A stretch of 64,000 nt of DNA from Streptomyces sp. A3M-1-3 (GCF_024213665.1 NZ_JANAVP010000027.1:31891-95890); one strand, 5' to 3'. Counted from the first letter of the stretch, positions 35,092-43,421 are shown. The notes: generated by a model not told the origin, from the sequence alone. A program made the numbers and translations.

Positions 35092-35347
35092 ATCGAGATA
35101 GCCTCCACTTTCGTCCAATGAATGGATTTTGAGTAAGCATCTACCTGCATGCATAGAGGGATGCCCATGAACGGCGAAAGTGAGGGGGCCCGGTATTGCA
35201 TCGAAATGCAGCGAAAGTTAATCCGTACCAGAGCCATTGGGTAGCTGGCACGCCACCAACTTGTCAGAGGCGATACCTCGTCAGGCTGTTTCCCCGCTCC
35301 CCGTTGGTCGGCCAACGATGTCATGGCGTCGACCATGAGTGCCCCCC

Positions 35348-35365
35348 GTTTAATGCAAGTTAAAC
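35348..35365. repeat. Perfect 18-bp inverted repeat upstream of the regulator
   Basis: GTTTAATGCAAGTTAAAC: 6-bp arms around 6 nt, perfectly symmetrical and AT-rich, about 260 bp upstream of the regulator start and inside the 3' end of a doubtful ORF. Likely a protein-binding site; the binding protein is not known. Confidence 0.5.
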
Positions 35366-35995
35366 ATGCACATTCACGTCATTGTTTCGCTCACGCAAAC
35401 AGTGTACACACGCTCCGTACGTCGTACACGGGGTTTCGGGTTCGCACTCGGCGGTGACCGATCGATGTGGGGGGGCGAAGTCGAGGTCCGCCGACGATCC
35501 CAGGTCCCGGGCGACCAGGAATCGCCTGGGGGTGGGGTCGGCAACGACCGGAGTCCCCGGCGTCGAGGCGTTGAGCGGAGCCACGATGAGCCGCGGTCTG
35601 CCTTCCGCAATGGCGGCTTGAATGTGGGCTGCGATCTCCCGCTCGGACTCGTGGTCCTCCCGGCCGGCGCGGATGGCGGCGCCGATCGCGCGGGATCGGC
35701 CAGAAGGGCCGCGGAGGTCGGCCAGGGGGCTGCCTGGGTCGCGGCGCCGGGCGAGCCATTCGGCCCGGTTCTCCGCTGCGGTGCCCCAGTCGAAGGTGTC
35801 TCGGCTGCTGGCAGGAGTGGTTGTCGCAGGTGTGGCAGACGGTTGGGCTGCCCGGTGCCCCAGCCCAGACGAGGTATCACGCCGTGCGCGAGCTGGTAGC
35901 CGTACAGGTGGCCGGGCACGGTTCCCCGGCGGGTTCTTCCTGAAACCCGGCCGTGAGCAGGTGGCCCGGCTGGAGGCTGAGTGCGGTATCGCCAA
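35360..35995 (-). CDS. Doubtful hypothetical protein
   Basis: A 211-codon frame of which the part after about residue 65 looks protein-like (DTFDWGTAAENRAEWLARRR, REIAAHIQAAIAEGRPRLIV, and a C-terminal Cys group CTTYGACVHC). The first 60 residues look like translated non-coding DNA. No family is recognised. It lies between the regulator and the tRNA-end remnant, where mobile-element leftovers would be expected. Other frames on both strands here are equally unconvincing, so the whole 35.36-36.28 kb stretch may be decayed element DNA. Confidence 0.3.
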   Translation of the reverse strand: MAIPHSASSRATCSRPGFRKNPPGNRARPPVRLPARARRDTSSGLGHRAAQPSATPATTTPASSRDTFDWGTAAENRAEWLARRRDPGSPLADLRGPSGRSRAIGAAIRAGREDHESEREIAAHIQAAIAEGRPRLIVAPLNASTPGTPVVADPTPRRFLVARDLGSSADLDFAPPHRSVTAECEPETPCTTYGACVHCLRERNNDVNVHV

Positions 35996-36280
35996 CCTCC
36001 GGCTCCTCCAAGGGTGGATGCGAGTGACGACGGGACTGCTGCACTACCTGGCTGTAGTCGCGCGGAGGGTGGTCAGCGAGCTGAAGCTCTCTCTGCCACT
36101 GGCCTCCTACGCGCGATCCCATCGCGTCGACGTGGTCACCAGCACGCAGCCCCTCACGGACCTCGGCCTAACGAGCACGGACGGAGCCGACACCATTCGG
36201 ATGGCAATGCCTGCTTGAGCTGGCCCGGCTCCGCGACCGTCGGGCGCTCACACGCTGTTTGCGCGTTTGCCAGATATGGA

Positions 36281-36481
36281 GGGCTGAGAGCCCATGATTC
36301 TTGGGGGCAAGGCTCGCATTCGAGTTGCAGTCGCAACGGGTTGTGAGGGTGTGCCCACCAGTGGGCACATCGAGTCGGGGCAACGGGATCGAGCAGGATG
36401 GAGCAGGGCTGAAACGGGTGGGAAAGTCCGATTCTCTCGCAAAGACTTCGTAAAGCCGCAGGTGAGAGCGTCGCTCGGTTC
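36281..36481. other. Inverted-repeat-rich stretch next to the tRNA-end remnant
   Basis: Three inverted repeats in 90 bp: GGGCT/AGCCC (36281-36293), GTTGC/GCAAC (36324-36337) and the perfect GTGCCCAC/GTGGGCAC (36351-36368, 2-nt centre). No credible gene. Such clustered symmetrical sites beside a tRNA 3' end are what the arm-type sites of an integrase attachment region look like. Inference from arrangement only. Confidence 0.45.
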
Positions 36482-36506
36482 GGGTTCGACTCCCCTAGGC
36501 TCCACA
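36482..36506 (+). other. Isolated tRNA 3' end: probable attachment site (attR-like)
   Basis: These 25 nt read as the 3' strand of a T-arm plus acceptor stem: GGGTTCGACTCCC then CTAGGCTCC and ACA. The T-loop TTCGACT is canonical. The upstream T-stem strand fails to pair fully and no matching acceptor 5' strand (GGAGCCT or GGGGCCT) or anticodon arm exists upstream, so this is not a tRNA gene. The ending resembles actinobacterial tRNA-Ala. Site-specific integration into a tRNA gene leaves exactly such a copy at the far end of the inserted element. The terminator that follows at 36515 would be the native tRNA terminator. Confidence 0.65.
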
Positions 36507-36514
36507 GCGACAGC

Positions 36515-36554
36515 AAAAGGCGCCGGGAGACCCTGTGGTCTCCCGGCGCCTTTT
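36515..36554. terminator. Bidirectional hairpin terminator
   Basis: A 13-bp perfect stem (36519-36531 with 36538-36550), extended by AAAA on the left and TTTT on the right, loop CCTGTG. The flanking A and T runs make it intrinsic in both directions. It serves the DUF5324 gene on the minus strand and, originally, the tRNA whose 3' end lies just to the left. Confidence 0.92.
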
Positions 36555-36589
36555 CCCGTTTCCGGCCGACTCTTTCCGTCCGGCTGTGG

Positions 36590-37276
36590 TCAGCGCTTGT
36601 CGTCGCGGTCGCGCGCTTCGGCCTCTGCCTGCTTGGCCTGCACCTCCGGGTCGAGCGGGCCCGTGCCGTCGACCGACGCCAGCGGGGCGCGGTCGGACAC
36701 CTCGGTCGCCTCCGGCGGCTCGACCAGCCAGTCCGGGTTCGCCTGCTTGTCCCACCACTTCCAGGCGGCGAAAGCGCCTCCCGCCAGCACACCGAGCACC
36801 ACCAGGCCCTTGGCCGCCCGGCCGGCCTTGGCGCGCCGCTCGTGCTTCCTGACGATCTTGCTGATCTCCTTGACGGTCACCTGCCCGCGCAGCGCGGCCA
36901 GAGCCGCCGCCGAACGGGACGCGGCTTCCTCGGCCACCGGCTGTGCGGCGGCCACCGCGCTCTCCACGCGCGGAACGGTGTATTCAGCCGCCTGGCGGGC
37001 AGCCCTCCGGGTGCGGACGGCGGCTTTGTGCGCGGCCTCGTCCACCCTCGGGGGCACCCGGGGCGCCAGATGTACGGCGTACTGCGTGCGGGCCTGGTGG
37101 GCCGCCTGATGTGCCGCGTGCGACACCTTCGGTGCGAGCCGTACGCGTGCCTCATGGGCGTAGTACGCGGCCTGGTCCTTGGCCTGGCCGGCGTAGGGCG
37201 CCACCGCTTCCGCGGCGTGCTGCACGCTGTCCTTCGCCGTACCGGTCGCGGCGCGCACGCTTTCGATGCGGGTCAC
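36590..37276 (-). CDS. DUF5324 family protein
   Basis: A 228-residue Ala/Arg-rich protein matching the streptomycete DUF5324 family. Long amphipathic helices (about 1-150) are rich in HAAHQAAHQARTQYAVHLAP-type repeats. A single membrane segment AKGLVVLGVLAGGAFAAWKWW (near 165-185) is followed by a charged tail. It probably is a membrane-anchored structural protein; no function is established. I start at GTG 37276, which has GAGGAGGAGG just upstream, instead of an ATG 34 codons earlier. Divergent from ppiA with a 284-nt intergenic region that must hold both promoters. Confidence 0.8.
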   Translation of the reverse strand: MTRIESVRAATGTAKDSVQHAAEAVAPYAGQAKDQAAYYAHEARVRLAPKVSHAAHQAAHQARTQYAVHLAPRVPPRVDEAAHKAAVRTRRAARQAAEYTVPRVESAVAAAQPVAEEAASRSAAALAALRGQVTVKEISKIVRKHERRAKAGRAAKGLVVLGVLAGGAFAAWKWWDKQANPDWLVEPPEATEVSDRAPLASVDGTGPLDPEVQAKQAEAEARDRDDKR

Positions 37277-37560
37277 GGGATCCTCCTCCTCGGTGGCGGA
37301 CGAGTCTGGGGCTGTTGGCCCAGGAAAGTCACGGTTCACCTTTCCACCCTTTGTCGGATCATGCCTGTCAGGCGGCAAGGTGGCATGTGCGGGCGGGCAT
37401 CCGGGTCATCGGTGATGACACCGGGCAATGCGGTGCAAGGGGAGCTTGCCGACGACAATGCCACGGTTCGCCACGCCGCGCGGCGGTTCGTGAGGTACTC
37501 GTCCCAATCAGGTCCGTGCGAGGATCGTGAGTCGTCAGTGAGGACTATGGAAGGTAGATC

Positions 37561-38088
37561 GTGTCCGAGCAGCTTTACGCCACCCTGAAGACCAACCAGG
37601 GCGACATCGAGATCCGGCTGCTGCCGGACCACGCCCCGAAGACGGTCAAGAACTTCGTGGAGCTCGCCCAGGGCGAGCGTGAGTGGACCCACCCGCAGAC
37701 CGGCAAGAAGTCCACCGACCGGCTGTACGACGGAACGGTCTTCCACCGTGTGATCAGTGGTTTCATGATCCAGGGCGGTGACCCGCTGGGCAACGGCACG
37801 GGCGGCCCCGGATACGAGTTCGCGGACGAGTTCCACCCCGAGCTGTCGTTCGACAAGCCGTACCTGCTGGCCATGGCCAACGCCGGCCCGGGAACCAACG
37901 GCTCCCAGTTCTTCATCACCGTCTCCTCGACGGCGTGGCTGACCCGCAAGCACACGATCTTCGGTGAGGTCGGCACCGAAGCCGGCAAGAAGGTCGTCGA
38001 CGCCATCGCCGCGACCAAGACCAACCCGCGCACCGACCGCCCGGTGCAGGACGTCGTCATCGAGTCGGTCGTCATCGAGAAGCGCTGA
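37561..38088 (+). CDS. ppiA: Peptidyl-prolyl cis-trans isomerase, cyclophilin type
   Basis: A 175-residue cytoplasmic cyclophilin without signal peptide, catalysing proline isomerisation during protein folding. FHRVISGFMIQGGDP holds the catalytic Arg and PGTNGSQFFITVSSTAWL the active-site strand; KHTIFGEV follows. GTG start. It is the first core-chromosome gene on the plus strand after the putative island border and is well known upstream of the rhomboid and crgA in streptomycetes. Confidence 0.97.
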   Translation: MSEQLYATLKTNQGDIEIRLLPDHAPKTVKNFVELAQGEREWTHPQTGKKSTDRLYDGTVFHRVISGFMIQGGDPLGNGTGGPGYEFADEFHPELSFDKPYLLAMANAGPGTNGSQFFITVSSTAWLTRKHTIFGEVGTEAGKKVVDAIAATKTNPRTDRPVQDVVIESVVIEKR

Positions 38089-38119
38089 CGCGCCCGGCTG
38101 CGTTCCTACGGGAACCATT

Positions 38120-38154
38120 CCGCCCCGCCCATCCGTACTGGATAGGCGGGGCGG
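38120..38154 (+). terminator. Hairpin terminator after ppiA
   Basis: CCGCCCCGCC (38120-38129) pairs with GGCGGGGCGG (38145-38154), extended inward by ATCC/GGAT after one mismatch, 5-nt loop; 32 nt after the ppiA stop. Confidence 0.8.
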
Positions 38155-38197
38155 CGCACTGAGCGGCGCCGTGAGCAGAGAGAACCGAGGGGACCAG

Positions 38198-39103
38198 ATG
38201 GGTCAGCAGCCACCGGGAAGCCCGGAGAAGAGCGTGCCCGCGGACCGCCTGCCCGGCTGCTACCGCCACCCGGACCGCGAGACCGGCATCCGCTGCACAC
38301 GCTGCGAGCGGCCCATCTGCCCCGAGTGCATGGTCAGCGCATCCGTCGGCTTCCAGTGCCCCGAATGCGTCCGCGGCGGCTCCGGCACGGGGCACGCCCC
38401 GGCCGCGAACAGGCCGCGCACCATCGCCGGCGGCGCGGTGGCGGCGGACCCGCACCTGGTCACCAAGATCCTGCTGGGTCTCAACGCGGCGGTGTTCCTC
38501 CTCGCGCTGATCCCGGGAGTCGGCGAGCGGGTGGTCGATCAGCTCTCCCTCATCGGCCGCTACCAGGACTTCTTCGGCGCCCCGCTGGAGGGCGTCGCCG
38601 AGGGCCAGTGGTACCGCCTGCTGACCTCGATGTTCCTGCACCAGGCGATCTGGCACTTCGCCTTCAACATGCTGGGACTGTGGTGGCTCGGCGGGCCGCT
38701 GGAGGCGGCGCTGGGCCGGGCCCGCTATCTGGCGCTGTATCTGATCTCCGGACTCGCCGGCAGCGCGCTGACGTACCTCATCGCCGCCCAGAACCAGCCC
38801 TCACTCGGGGCCTCCGGTGCGATCTTCGGCCTGCTCGGCGCCACCGTCGTACTCATGCGGCGGATGAACTACGACATGCGCCCGGTCTTCGTGCTGCTCG
38901 CGCTGAACCTGCTCTTCACCTTCACCTTGTCGAACATCGCCTGGCAGGCGCACGTCGGTGGGCTGATCGCGGGCGTCGTGATAGCCGCCGCCATGGTCCA
39001 CGCACCGCGCGAGCGCCGGGCGCTCGTGCAGTGGGGCACCTGCGCGCTCGTCCTCGCAGCGGTCGTCCTCACCGTCGTCGCCCGTACGGCCATGCTCACC
39101 TGA
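38198..39103 (+). CDS. Rhomboid family intramembrane serine protease
   Basis: A 301-residue membrane protease. An N-terminal Cys-rich module (CYRHPDRETGIRCTRC, CPECMVSASVGFQCPEC, about 20-65) resembles a B-box zinc finger. Six to seven membrane segments follow with the conserved HQAIWHFAFNMLGLWWLGGP, the catalytic Ser in SLGASGAIFGLLG and the catalytic His in WQAHVGGLIAG. GAGGGGA ribosome site before ATG 38198; the frame is open further left but overlaps ppiA out of frame. Its substrates are unknown. Confidence 0.94.
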   Translation: MGQQPPGSPEKSVPADRLPGCYRHPDRETGIRCTRCERPICPECMVSASVGFQCPECVRGGSGTGHAPAANRPRTIAGGAVAADPHLVTKILLGLNAAVFLLALIPGVGERVVDQLSLIGRYQDFFGAPLEGVAEGQWYRLLTSMFLHQAIWHFAFNMLGLWWLGGPLEAALGRARYLALYLISGLAGSALTYLIAAQNQPSLGASGAIFGLLGATVVLMRRMNYDMRPVFVLLALNLLFTFTLSNIAWQAHVGGLIAGVVIAAAMVHAPRERRALVQWGTCALVLAAVVLTVVARTAMLT

Positions 39104-39138
39104 GAGCCGGGACCCTCAGGGCGGGCCGCCCATTTGAG

Positions 39139-39342
39139 TTGTCCACAGTGAGTGGCGGATCTTGTGCGTGGCGTGGGGAACACCTGTGCCCCTTGTCGCT
39201 GATCAGGGTTTTCCCAGGGCGGACAAGGGGCGAGGCTGTATCCGGTGAGGAGCGGTGGCAGTCACACCGGCGTCAACACCCGTCGAGTTATCCACAGATC
39301 GTCTGACCTTTTCCCCATCTTGGGGATAGCGCTGTGGATAAC
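39139..39342. promoter_or_regulatory. Group of three DnaA-box sequences
   Basis: TTGTCCACA at 39139-39147 and TTATCCACA at 39288-39296 on the plus strand, and TTATCCACA on the minus strand (39334-39342), all in the 296-nt gap between the rhomboid gene and crgA. They fit the streptomycete DnaA-box consensus. No gene or terminator is seen in the gap otherwise. This could titrate DnaA or regulate crgA; it is too small to be oriC, which in this genus contains about 19 boxes. Confidence 0.65.
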
Positions 39343-39399
39343 TTCAGGGCAGAGCTTGACCGAGCGGCCCGCAAGGGCTACTCACGCAGGAGCTGCAGG

Positions 39400-39660
39400 C
39401 TACTTCCACTGGGTGGAAACGCCGAAGCCCGCGGCGATGAAGCCGAAACCGACGACGATGTTCCAGTTACCGAGGGCCTCGATCGGCAGCTGGGTCTCGG
39501 TCACATAGAAGACGACGATCCAGGCGAGACCGATCAGGAACAGCGCCAGCATCACCGGCGCGACCCAGCTTCGGTTGGTCAGCTTGATGCTGGTCGCCTG
39601 CTTTGTCGCCGAAGACGGCGGCGTGAACTCGGCCTTCTTGCGGATACGTGACTTCGGCAC
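39400..39660 (-). CDS. crgA: Cell division protein CrgA
   Basis: An 86-residue septation inhibitor with two membrane segments (SWVAPVMLALFLIGLAWIVV and NWNIVVGFGFIAAGFGV) and a short basic N terminus MPKSRIRKKAEFTPP. Length, topology and the terminal STQWK are typical. CrgA coordinates FtsZ-ring assembly during aerial hyphae sporulation. Divergent from the DUF881 gene. Confidence 0.97.
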   Translation of the reverse strand: MPKSRIRKKAEFTPPSSATKQATSIKLTNRSWVAPVMLALFLIGLAWIVVFYVTETQLPIEALGNWNIVVGFGFIAAGFGVSTQWK

Positions 39661-39800
39661 GAGGGACTCTCCTGTCGATGCGCTGCGTTACCGCGCAGGG
39701 AACTATGGCTGGCGCCGGGATGGGGGGCAGGGGGATCTCTGCCTCCCCCGGGCGTCCGTTAGCGTAGTGCTTCCGCGGCGCCGAAGGAGATAAGGGTACG

Positions 39801-40571
39801 TTGAGCAATTCTGCCGACTCCCCCACCGGGCCCGCCCGCCGTGTCTCCTGGCGGCCGGTCCGGCTGCTCACGGCTGCTGTGTTCGCCCTCGCCGGCCTCA
39901 TCTTCGTCACCAGCTTCAACACCTCCAAGGGTACGAACATCCGCACCGACGACTCTCTGCTGAAGCTCTCCGACCTCATCCGGGAGCGCAGCGGGAACAA
40001 CGCGGCGCTGGAGGAGTCCGCCGGGTCGGTGCGCGAGGACGTCGACGCCCTCGCCGAGCGCGACGACGGCAGTACGAAGGCCGAGGACGCCAAGCTCAGG
40101 GCGCTGCAGCGTGACGCCGGCACCGAGCCGCTGGCCGGGAAGGCGGTGACGGTCACCCTCAACGACGCCCCGCCGAACGCCACCGCCCGTATCCCCAACG
40201 TGCCCGAGCCCCAGCCCAACGACCTGGTCATCCACCAGCAGGACCTCCAGGCCGTCGTCAACGCCCTGTGGGAAGGCGGCGCCAAGGGCATCCGGGTGAT
40301 GGACCAGAGGCTGATCTCCACCAGCGCGGTGCGCTGCGTCGGCAACACCCTGATCCTCCAGGGCCGCGTCTACTCGCCGCCGTACAAGGTGACGGCCGTC
40401 GGCGATCCGGCGGACCTCAAGCGGGCGCTGACCGCCTCCCCCGCGATCCAGAACTACCAGTTGTACGTCGACGCCTACGGCCTCGGCTGGAAAGTCGACG
40501 ACCACGAGGCGGTGACTCTTCCCGGCTACTCGGGCACAGTGGATCTCCACTACGCGAAGCCTGTGCGGTAG
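39801..40571 (+). CDS. DUF881 family membrane-anchored protein
   Basis: A 256-residue protein with an N-terminal membrane anchor (RLLTAAVFALAGLIFVTSFNT) and an extracellular DUF881 domain. Landmarks are GTNIRTDDSLLKLSDLIRER, a coiled-coil stretch near 60-110, TVTLNDAP, and NDLVIHQQDLQAVVNALWEG then AVRCVGNTLILQGRVYSPPY. TTG start with AAGGAG upstream. DUF881 proteins are encoded next to crgA and sortases in many actinobacteria and are thought to take part in division or cell-wall assembly. Confidence 0.88.
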   Translation: MSNSADSPTGPARRVSWRPVRLLTAAVFALAGLIFVTSFNTSKGTNIRTDDSLLKLSDLIRERSGNNAALEESAGSVREDVDALAERDDGSTKAEDAKLRALQRDAGTEPLAGKAVTVTLNDAPPNATARIPNVPEPQPNDLVIHQQDLQAVVNALWEGGAKGIRVMDQRLISTSAVRCVGNTLILQGRVYSPPYKVTAVGDPADLKRALTASPAIQNYQLYVDAYGLGWKVDDHEAVTLPGYSGTVDLHYAKPVR

Positions 40572-40593
40572 CCCCTGGGGGAGGGAACGGCCG

Positions 40594-41349
40594 GTGAGCA
40601 CGACGAGCACCACGGTGACCGTGCGCCTGATCGTCCGGACCTTCAGCGAGGTGTGCATCACCGCCGGCACGCTGACTGTGCTCTTCGTGGCGTACGTGGT
40701 GTTCTGGACGGGCGTCAAGGCCGACACCGCGATGGACGGCGAGATCGGCCGGCTGCGGGAGCGGTGGGAGCAGACTCCGGTGCCGATCGGTACGGACGAG
40801 AAGCCGTCGCAGGCGGCTGAGCTGCCCACGCCCACGCGTACGCCTCCGCCTCCGCCGCCGTACCGGGAGGGCAGGCCGTTCGCCGTGATGTACATCCCGC
40901 GGTTCGGCGAGCAGTGGCACAAGCCCGTGCTCGAGGGCACCGGGACCGGCACGCTGAAGAAGGGCCTCGGCCACTATGCCCGCACAGCGCGGCTGGGTGA
41001 GACGGGGAACTTCTCGGTGGCCGGGCACCGGCGTACGTACGGGGACCCGTTCAAGGACTTCCCGAAGCTGCGGCCCGGCGATGCGGTGGTGCTGACGGAC
41101 GGGACGACCTGGTTCACGTACCGGATCGTCAGGAAGCCGTACCGGACGCTGCCGAGCGATGTCGGGGTGATCGATCCGGTGCCGGGGCCGCTGCAGAAGG
41201 ACGCGGCGGGCTTCAAGGGGCCCGGCCGCTATCTGACACTGACCACCTGCGAGCCCGAGTGGGGGCACAGCCACCGGCTGATCGCCTGGGCGTATATGGA
41301 CGCCACCCAGCCGGTTGCGGAAGGCAAGCCGGAGGCATTGCGCAGCTGA
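40594..41349 (+). CDS. Class E sortase (first of three)
   Basis: A 251-residue sortase with an N-terminal signal anchor (about 12-40), a Pro-rich spacer (TPTRTPPPPPPYREGRP) and the sortase barrel. Catalytic His in FSVAGHRRTYGDPF, Cys in YLTLTTCEPEWG and Arg in SHRLIAW. It cleaves sorting signals and couples proteins to the cell wall outside the membrane. GTG start 22 nt after DUF881. It shares the operon with two other class E sortases. Confidence 0.92.
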   Translation: MSTTSTTVTVRLIVRTFSEVCITAGTLTVLFVAYVVFWTGVKADTAMDGEIGRLRERWEQTPVPIGTDEKPSQAAELPTPTRTPPPPPPYREGRPFAVMYIPRFGEQWHKPVLEGTGTGTLKKGLGHYARTARLGETGNFSVAGHRRTYGDPFKDFPKLRPGDAVVLTDGTTWFTYRIVRKPYRTLPSDVGVIDPVPGPLQKDAAGFKGPGRYLTLTTCEPEWGHSHRLIAWAYMDATQPVAEGKPEALRS

Positions 41350-41407
41350 CCCACCAGCCCCCGCCGCCGCCCTCTAGTCTGGTGCCGTACCGATCGGAAG
41401 GGACAGC

Positions 41408-41584
41408 ATGTACGGCTGGATCTGGCGGCATCTGCCGGGCAACGCGTGGGTGAGGGCCGCTCTCTCGCTCATGCTGGTCCTCGCAGTGGTCTTTGTGCTT
41501 TTCCAGTACGTCTTCCCGTGGGCGGAGCCGCTGCTTCCGTTCAACGATGTGACCGTCGACGAGGGAGCGGGAGCCGCCCGATGA
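41408..41584 (+). CDS. Small single-span membrane protein
   Basis: A 58-residue protein starting MYGWIWRHLPGNAWVRAAL, with one membrane segment (SLMLVLAVVFVLFQYVFPW) and an acidic tail. A GGGACAG site precedes ATG 41408, and the TGA overlaps the ATG of the next gene (ATGA), so it is translated together with it. Conserved position between sortase and the amidotransferase in streptomycetes supports its reality; function unknown, perhaps an accessory of the sortases. Confidence 0.8.
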   Translation: MYGWIWRHLPGNAWVRAALSLMLVLAVVFVLFQYVFPWAEPLLPFNDVTVDEGAGAAR

Positions 41585-42219
41585 GTGCACGCATTCTGGT
41601 CGTCGACAACTACGACAGCTTCGTGTTCAACCTGGTCCAGTACCTGTATCAGCTGGGCGCCGAGTGTGAGGTCGTGCGTAACGACGAGGTCGCACTCGAA
41701 CACGCCCAGGACGGCTTCGACGGCGTGCTGCTGTCGCCGGGCCCCGGCACCCCCGAACAGGCCGGTGTCTGCGTCGACATGGTCCGCCACTGTGCGGACA
41801 CCGGGGTGCCGGTGTTCGGTGTCTGCCTCGGGATGCAGTCGATGGCGGTCGCGTACGGCGGTGTGGTCGACCGCGCCCCCGAGCTGCTGCACGGCAAGAC
41901 CTCGCTGGTGACGCACGGTGGCCAGGGGGTCTTCGCCGGGCTGCCGTCGCCGTTCACGGCGACGCGGTACCACTCGCTCGCCGCGGAGCCGGAGACGGTT
42001 CCGGCGGAGCTGGAGGTCACCGCGCGGACGGCCGACGGCATCATCATGGGGCTGCGCCACCGTGACCTCGCGGTGGAGGGAGTGCAGTTCCATCCGGAGT
42101 CGGTACTCACCGAGCACGGGCACCTGATGCTCGCCAACTGGCTGGTGCAGTGCGGGGACGACGGTGCCGTCGAGCGGTCGGCGGGTCTTGCGCCGGTGGT
42201 GGGCAAGGCTGTCGCGTGA
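41581..42219 (+). CDS. pabA: PabA/TrpG-type glutamine amidotransferase
   Basis: A 212-residue class I glutamine amidotransferase that releases ammonia for aminodeoxychorismate or anthranilate synthase. VVDNYDSFVFNLVQYL, LLSPGPGTPEQAG, the nucleophile Cys in PVFGVCLGMQSMAVAYGG, and the His-Glu pair in GVQFHPESVLTEHG are complete. No PabB/TrpE partner is adjacent. Its position inside a sortase operon is conserved in streptomycetes; the metabolic reason is unknown. Confidence 0.92.
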   Translation: MSARILVVDNYDSFVFNLVQYLYQLGAECEVVRNDEVALEHAQDGFDGVLLSPGPGTPEQAGVCVDMVRHCADTGVPVFGVCLGMQSMAVAYGGVVDRAPELLHGKTSLVTHGGQGVFAGLPSPFTATRYHSLAAEPETVPAELEVTARTADGIIMGLRHRDLAVEGVQFHPESVLTEHGHLMLANWLVQCGDDGAVERSAGLAPVVGKAVA

Positions 42220-43421
42220 CCGCACTCCGCCCCGAGCGGGATTCCGGCTACGACGCCTCGTACGAGAACGGTTCGTACGAGGCTGCCGGTACGTTCGAGG
42301 CGGCGGTGGACCGGTTGGCCGACCCGCTGAACGACCCGCTGCCGGGGCAGGATGCGTCTCCCTGGTTCCGGGCCGGGAACCTGCCGCCTCCGCAGGAGGC
42401 GCCGGTTGTGGAGGCCGAGCGGGACCCCCAGGAATGGTATGACCCGCAGGGCTACCAGCAGGACTGGTACGGGGTGCGGGCGCAGCCCCAGCCCCAGCCC
42501 CGGCCCGTGGCGGCGCCGGAGGCTGTGCCCGAGCCTGGCGCGTTCGTCCCCGTGCAGGACGACGAGACCGTGGCTCTGCGTACCGCTGAGACCCGGCGCG
42601 CGGTGTCCCCGGATGCGGCCCCGCCCACCGGGGGGCGCGCCGAGCGCCGCAGGGCGGCCAAGCGCGGCGGCCGTGCTGACTCTGCGGCCGGCCCGGCTGC
42701 GGCCGCCCCCAGGACGCGTATGGAGGCCAGGCGGGCGGCCCGGGCGTGCAAGGAGAGCCCGGCCGTTGTCGCGAGCCGTGTGGTCGGTGAGGTGTTCATC
42801 AGCCTCGGGGTGCTGATGCTGCTGTTCGTCACGTACCAGCTCTGGTACACGAACGTACTTGCCGAGCGGCAGGCGAACGGCGCGGCCAACAACCTTCAGG
42901 ACGACTGGGCGAAGGGGCGGAAGGCGGGGGCCTTCGAGCCGGGGCAGGGCTTCGCCATCATGTACATCCCCAGTCTCGATGTGAAGGTCCCGATCGCCGA
43001 GGGCATCGACAAGCACGGGGTGCTGGACCGGGGGATGGTCGGCCACTACGCCGAAGGCAAGCTGAAGACCGCGATGCCGTCGGACAAGCAGGGCAATTTC
43101 GCGGTCGCCGGCCACCGCAACACCCATGGCGAACCGTTCCGCTACATCAACCGGCTCGAGCCGGGCGACGCGATCGTCGTCGAGACACAGGACACGTTCT
43201 ACACGTACGAGATGGCGAGCATCCTGCCGCAGACGCCGCCGTCGAACGTGAGCGTCATCGGCGCCGTGCCGGAGGGTTCCGGTTTCACGGGTCCCGGCCG
43301 GTACATCACGCTGACGACCTGTACGCCTGAGTTCACCAGTACGTATCGGATGATCGTCTGGGGGAAGATGGTGGAGGAGCGGCCGCGCAGCAAGGGCAAA
43401 CCGGACGCACTCGTCGGGTGA
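42216..43421 (+). CDS. srtE1: Class E sortase (second, long N terminus)
   Basis: A 401-residue sortase whose first 180 residues are a low-complexity cytoplasmic part (Pro/Gln/Ala-rich, QPQPQPRPVAAPE). One membrane segment comes next (VGEVFISLGVLMLLFVTYQLW) and then the sortase barrel: IMYIPSLDVKVPIAEGIDK, His in FAVAGHRNTHGEPF, Cys in YITLTTCTPEFTS, Arg in YRMIVWG. GTG start overlaps the previous stop. Place and architecture match the SrtE1 sortase used for chaplin anchoring in streptomycetes. Confidence 0.9.
   Translation: MTALRPERDSGYDASYENGSYEAAGTFEAAVDRLADPLNDPLPGQDASPWFRAGNLPPPQEAPVVEAERDPQEWYDPQGYQQDWYGVRAQPQPQPRPVAAPEAVPEPGAFVPVQDDETVALRTAETRRAVSPDAAPPTGGRAERRRAAKRGGRADSAAGPAAAAPRTRMEARRAARACKESPAVVASRVVGEVFISLGVLMLLFVTYQLWYTNVLAERQANGAANNLQDDWAKGRKAGAFEPGQGFAIMYIPSLDVKVPIAEGIDKHGVLDRGMVGHYAEGKLKTAMPSDKQGNFAVAGHRNTHGEPFRYINRLEPGDAIVVETQDTFYTYEMASILPQTPPSNVSVIGAVPEGSGFTGPGRYITLTTCTPEFTSTYRMIVWGKMVEERPRSKGKPDALVG

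Noticed and set aside
35360..35420. Gamma-butyrolactone-receptor (ARE) type operator
   Set aside because: AAAC and GTTT ends are present but the inner positions do not fit the known consensus well enough.
35622..36218. 198-codon plus-strand protein
   Set aside because: Arg/Ser/Pro-rich first half typical of non-coding frames, no ribosome site, and overlap with an equally weak minus-strand frame.
36440..36510. Complete tRNA or tmRNA gene
   Set aside because: No acceptor 5' strand, D-arm or anticodon arm can be formed upstream and no tmRNA tag-peptide frame is present; only the 3' end is there.
39104..39399. Chromosomal origin oriC
   Set aside because: Only three DnaA boxes, and dnaA and dnaN are not adjacent; streptomycete oriC is much larger.
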